Of a stretch of 64,000 nt of DNA, positions 62,307-64,000 are shown piece by piece. Position 1 is the stretch's first letter. The number at the start of each line of letters is the position of its first letter. Source of the DNA: Haliscomenobacter sp. (GTDB lineage: Bacteria > Bacteroidota > Bacteroidia > Chitinophagales > Saprospiraceae); NCBI GenBank assembly GCA_016707205.1, contig JADJHZ010000003.1, positions 496,001-560,000 of the forward strand, given 5' to 3'. The position numbers and the translations under genes are program-made. A model generated the notes under the pieces. It saw only the letters and a list, made by a program, of their open reading frames with translations. It had not been told where the DNA came from and searched no databases.

Positions 62307-62402
62307 ACCACACTACTGGACATTTTCATTTTCGTGGCGCCTAGACCTTCCAGGTTTGCGAAACCTGGAAGGTCTCGTTCCCAAAACGTCCAGTAGTATG
62401 GC
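62307..62402. repeat. Nested palindromic repeat between convergent genes
   Basis: Perfect inner hairpin AGACCTTCCAGGTTT-GCG-AAACCTGGAAGGTCT (62343-62375), flanked by outer arms CACTACTGGAC and GTCCAGTAGTATG. A degenerate copy lies at 57812-57866. It may act as a bidirectional terminator. Confidence 0.7.
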
Positions 62403-62405
62403 CCC

Positions 62406-63066
62406 CTACACGACCACTTCAAACTCCAGCTCATCTGCCGGCGTGGAATGAAGTTGCCAATACAGGTCGGCGATCCGGTCGGGGTGATGGGTAGGGCTAT
62501 CTTTGCTTACGAAGCCCGCCACGGTAATCGTTGCCACTCTGATCCCCGTTCCGGTCAGGCTGTCGTGGAGTTGGGCGGCCAGGCTCCGAAGGCCGGATTT
62601 GCCAATAGCCAGAGAGCCAAGACCGGGGTTGGGGTGAAGCGCCAATCCGCCTCCGGTAAGAAGAATAGTCCCCTGGTTGCGGGCTTTCATGGCCGGCAAC
62701 GCCATTTTTACCGCTTCCAGCGCCCCCCCGACGTTGGTCAGGAGGTCTTCCGAAATCGATTCCGCCGTTTCGTCCAGTATGTGGAGGGTTTTGAACTTGG
62801 AGGCATTGTACACCAGCACGTCCGGATGCCCCATGTCCCGGGTCATTTTATCCATGGCAGCCCGCAATTCGCCTGGTTTGCCGGCATCGGCCAGGTAATA
62901 CCGGGAATAGATCAACTGCTTTTCCAAAAGTTCGTGAAACAGGCTTAAGCCGCCCTTCGTTGCGGGAAAACATAGCCACTGCGTACCCCTCCTTGGCAAA
63001 GCGCTCGGCGACGGAATAACTGATTCCAGGTCCCATGCCAATGATTGCGATCAGTTTGTTGTCCAT
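62406..63066 (-). CDS. SDR family oxidoreductase, one frameshift
   Basis: About 220 residues. N-terminus in one frame: MDNKLIAIIGMGPGISYSVAERFAKEGYAVAMFSRNEGRL, a glycine-rich nucleotide loop. The rest is in another frame: SLFHELLEKQLIYSRYYLADAGKPGEL, VLVYNASKFKTL, TILLTGGGLAL. Removing one base at 62945-62946 joins them. The catalytic Tyr-x3-Lys is not evident: SLAIGKSGLRSL has Ile-Gly-Lys where YxxxK is expected, so it may be a non-classical or inactive SDR. Start ATG 63066. Located 7 bases after the NUDIX gene. Confidence 0.82.
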
Positions 63067-63073
63067 TCGCGAT

Positions 63074-63622
63074 TTAAACCGTTTGATGAGCGAAATAGCG
63101 CACCAGCGCGCTAACCGTATGCGGGTGCATAAACGCACCTTCCCAAAGCAGGTTGCGCACCTGCGCGACGGGAATCCGTTCCAGGGTTACGGTTTCGCCG
63201 GCGTCGAGCTCGAGTTCGTGGGTTGATTGAGCGTCTTCGAGGAGCCAGTGGTGGATATAGCTATCCATGAACACCGGATTGGAAGCCACTTTGCCCAGAT
63301 AAGTCCAATTGGAGCCGGTAAAACCGGTTTCTTCCCGCAGTTCCCGGGCCGCTCCACTGCGGTGGTCCTCTCCTGGATCGACGATGCCTCCGGGCAGTTC
63401 CAGGGTTTCCTGGCCGATTCCGAAGCGGTATTGCCGAACAAACAGCATTTCCTGCTCAGCGGTAAGGGCCACGACATTGACGGAGTCGGCAGACTCCAGG
63501 ACGATCATGCGCTCGGTTTCGCCGTTGCGGGGGTTGCGCATATAATCGAACCGCGCCCGGAAGAGCTTGAGGTTGGGGCCTTCTTCCGAGCGCAGCCGAA
63601 GCCATTGGTCTGTTTGGGTCAT
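63074..63622 (-). CDS. NUDIX hydrolase (ADP-ribose pyrophosphatase-like)
   Basis: A 182-residue NUDIX protein. The Nudix box is complete: GGIVDPGEDHRSGAARELREETGF. Preceding DYMRNPRNGETERMIVLESADSVNVVALTAEQEMLFVRQYR is typical of ADP-ribose/sugar-nucleotide hydrolases. Hydrolyses a nucleoside diphosphate linked to a moiety X. Overlaps the upstream gene by four bases, so these two and the SDR gene form an operon. Confidence 0.9.
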   Translation of the reverse strand: MTQTDQWLRLRSEEGPNLKLFRARFDYMRNPRNGETERMIVLESADSVNVVALTAEQEMLFVRQYRFGIGQETLELPGGIVDPGEDHRSGAARELREETGFTGSNWTYLGKVASNPVFMDSYIHHWLLEDAQSTHELELDAGETVTLERIPVAQVRNLLWEGAFMHPHTVSALVRYFAHQTV

Positions 63623-64000
63623 GGTTTTTCGTCGATGATCGCGTCGTCGATTAAGTCGTTGCCGTCGTTGTCCCCATCCTCGAAGCCGTGGGTTTTGCCC
63701 TCTTTTTCAGCAGGTTTGTAGTTGGGGTCTTTGCCGATAACTGGGCTGGAAGATGCCGCCTGGTAATCGCCATCGGCAAAGCGTTTGGCTTTCTCGAAGA
63801 AGTCGTCGTGCTTGCTCAGGTCGCTGGCCTTGGCGTCTTTCAGGCTGTCGGTGAACTGCCGGGAGGTGTCCTGGGCTTTTTCCTCGAACTTATCGCCCAG
63901 GTCTTTGGCTTTCTGGATCAGTTCGTCCATCGTTCCGGGAAGGTCTTTTTCCTTGCTGCCCTCTTCGTGCGCTTTTTTGGCCGCTTCTTCGGCTTTGTGC
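63619..64000 (-). CDS. Helical charged protein, partial at window edge
   Basis: The frame is open to the window edge. Encoded residues begin KAEEAAKKAHEEGSKEKDLPGT before the internal MDELIQKAKDLGDKFEEKAQD, so the start is probably outside the window. Amphipathic, Lys/Glu/Asp-rich helices with low complexity, then an acidic tail (GFEDGDNDGNDLIDDAII). No family recognised; resembles soluble helical stress or apolipoprotein-like proteins only in composition. Confidence 0.65.
   Translation of the reverse strand, partial: HKAEEAAKKAHEEGSKEKDLPGTMDELIQKAKDLGDKFEEKAQDTSRQFTDSLKDAKASDLSKHDDFFEKAKRFADGDYQAASSSPVIGKDPNYKPAEKEGKTHGFEDGDNDGNDLIDDAIIDEKP

Overview
This 64 kb window looks like a chromosomal segment of a Bacteroidota bacterium, most likely Saprospiria/Lewinellaceae-like (taxon inferred). 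The reasons are a subtilase with a type IX secretion (T9SS) C-terminal signal and SprB-type repeats, TonB/SusC-style receptor architecture, Bacteroidota promoter boxes (TAnnTTTG), a caspase-family protein, a separate methylmalonyl-CoA mutase small subunit, and many Bacteroidota-type secreted peptidases. I saw no rRNA, tRNA, CRISPR array, transposase or prophage. Gene order is that of an ordinary core/metabolic region, but the spacers are rich in repeats.

Layout. 0.1-3 kb: uvrA. 3.1-7.1 kb: a sugar module of phosphomannose isomerase, an MFS sugar transporter and a ROK kinase. 7.1-12.1 kb: a small OB-like membrane protein, then a metal-uptake locus (lipoprotein, TonB-dependent receptor, His/Cys-rich small protein) divergent from a Fur/Zur-type regulator, with palindromes between them. 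12.1-14.6 kb: a lipoprotein and a caspase-like protein. 14.8-19 kb: a conserved protein of unknown function downstream of feoA-feoB, with a long poly-G tract at the feoB end. 19-22.5 kb: a FadB/FadJ-type multienzyme and a thiolase lacking its catalytic residues. 22.7-26.4 kb: a small coiled-coil membrane protein, a glycosyltransferase and iscS-iscU-iscA. 26.6-31.1 kb: mutA, an AI-2E family permease, queG and tonB. 31.2-37.6 kb: UvrD/PcrA, an AhpD-like protein, a secreted protein, an SRPBCC protein and a MATE exporter. 37.8-48.4 kb: an S9 peptidase, a BASS-type transporter, a FAS1 lipoprotein, a thioredoxin-fold/universal stress pair, a D-threonine-aldolase-like enzyme, a C1 peptidase, a wHTH protein, a DinB-like protein and fabG. 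48.9-57.3 kb: an M16 protease, a YdbS/YdbT pair, and a complete BtuF-BtuC-BtuD-like ABC importer. 58.2-64 kb: a 1372-residue subtilase, an SDR, a NUDIX hydrolase and a partial helical protein.

Cross-cutting observations. (1) At least nine clean single-base frameshifts break eight otherwise intact genes (uvrA, MFS, mutA, uvrD, MATE twice, S9 peptidase, FAS1, SDR). Most lie at short homopolymers, so uncorrected sequencing error is the simplest explanation. (2) Three copies of a ~150 bp MITE-like foldback share the terminal sequence GGGGCTGTCTCAAAAG, and one supplies the C-terminus of a transporter. (3) Degenerate arrays with 7- or 8-base period (NNGTTAG/GARGTTGC types) sit in about ten spacers, three of them around a shared core. 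(4) Similar palindromes lie upstream of feoAB and isc, suggesting a shared iron-responsive regulator. (5) A G15+G25 tract at the feoB 3' end could fuse FeoB in frame with the downstream gene after slippage.
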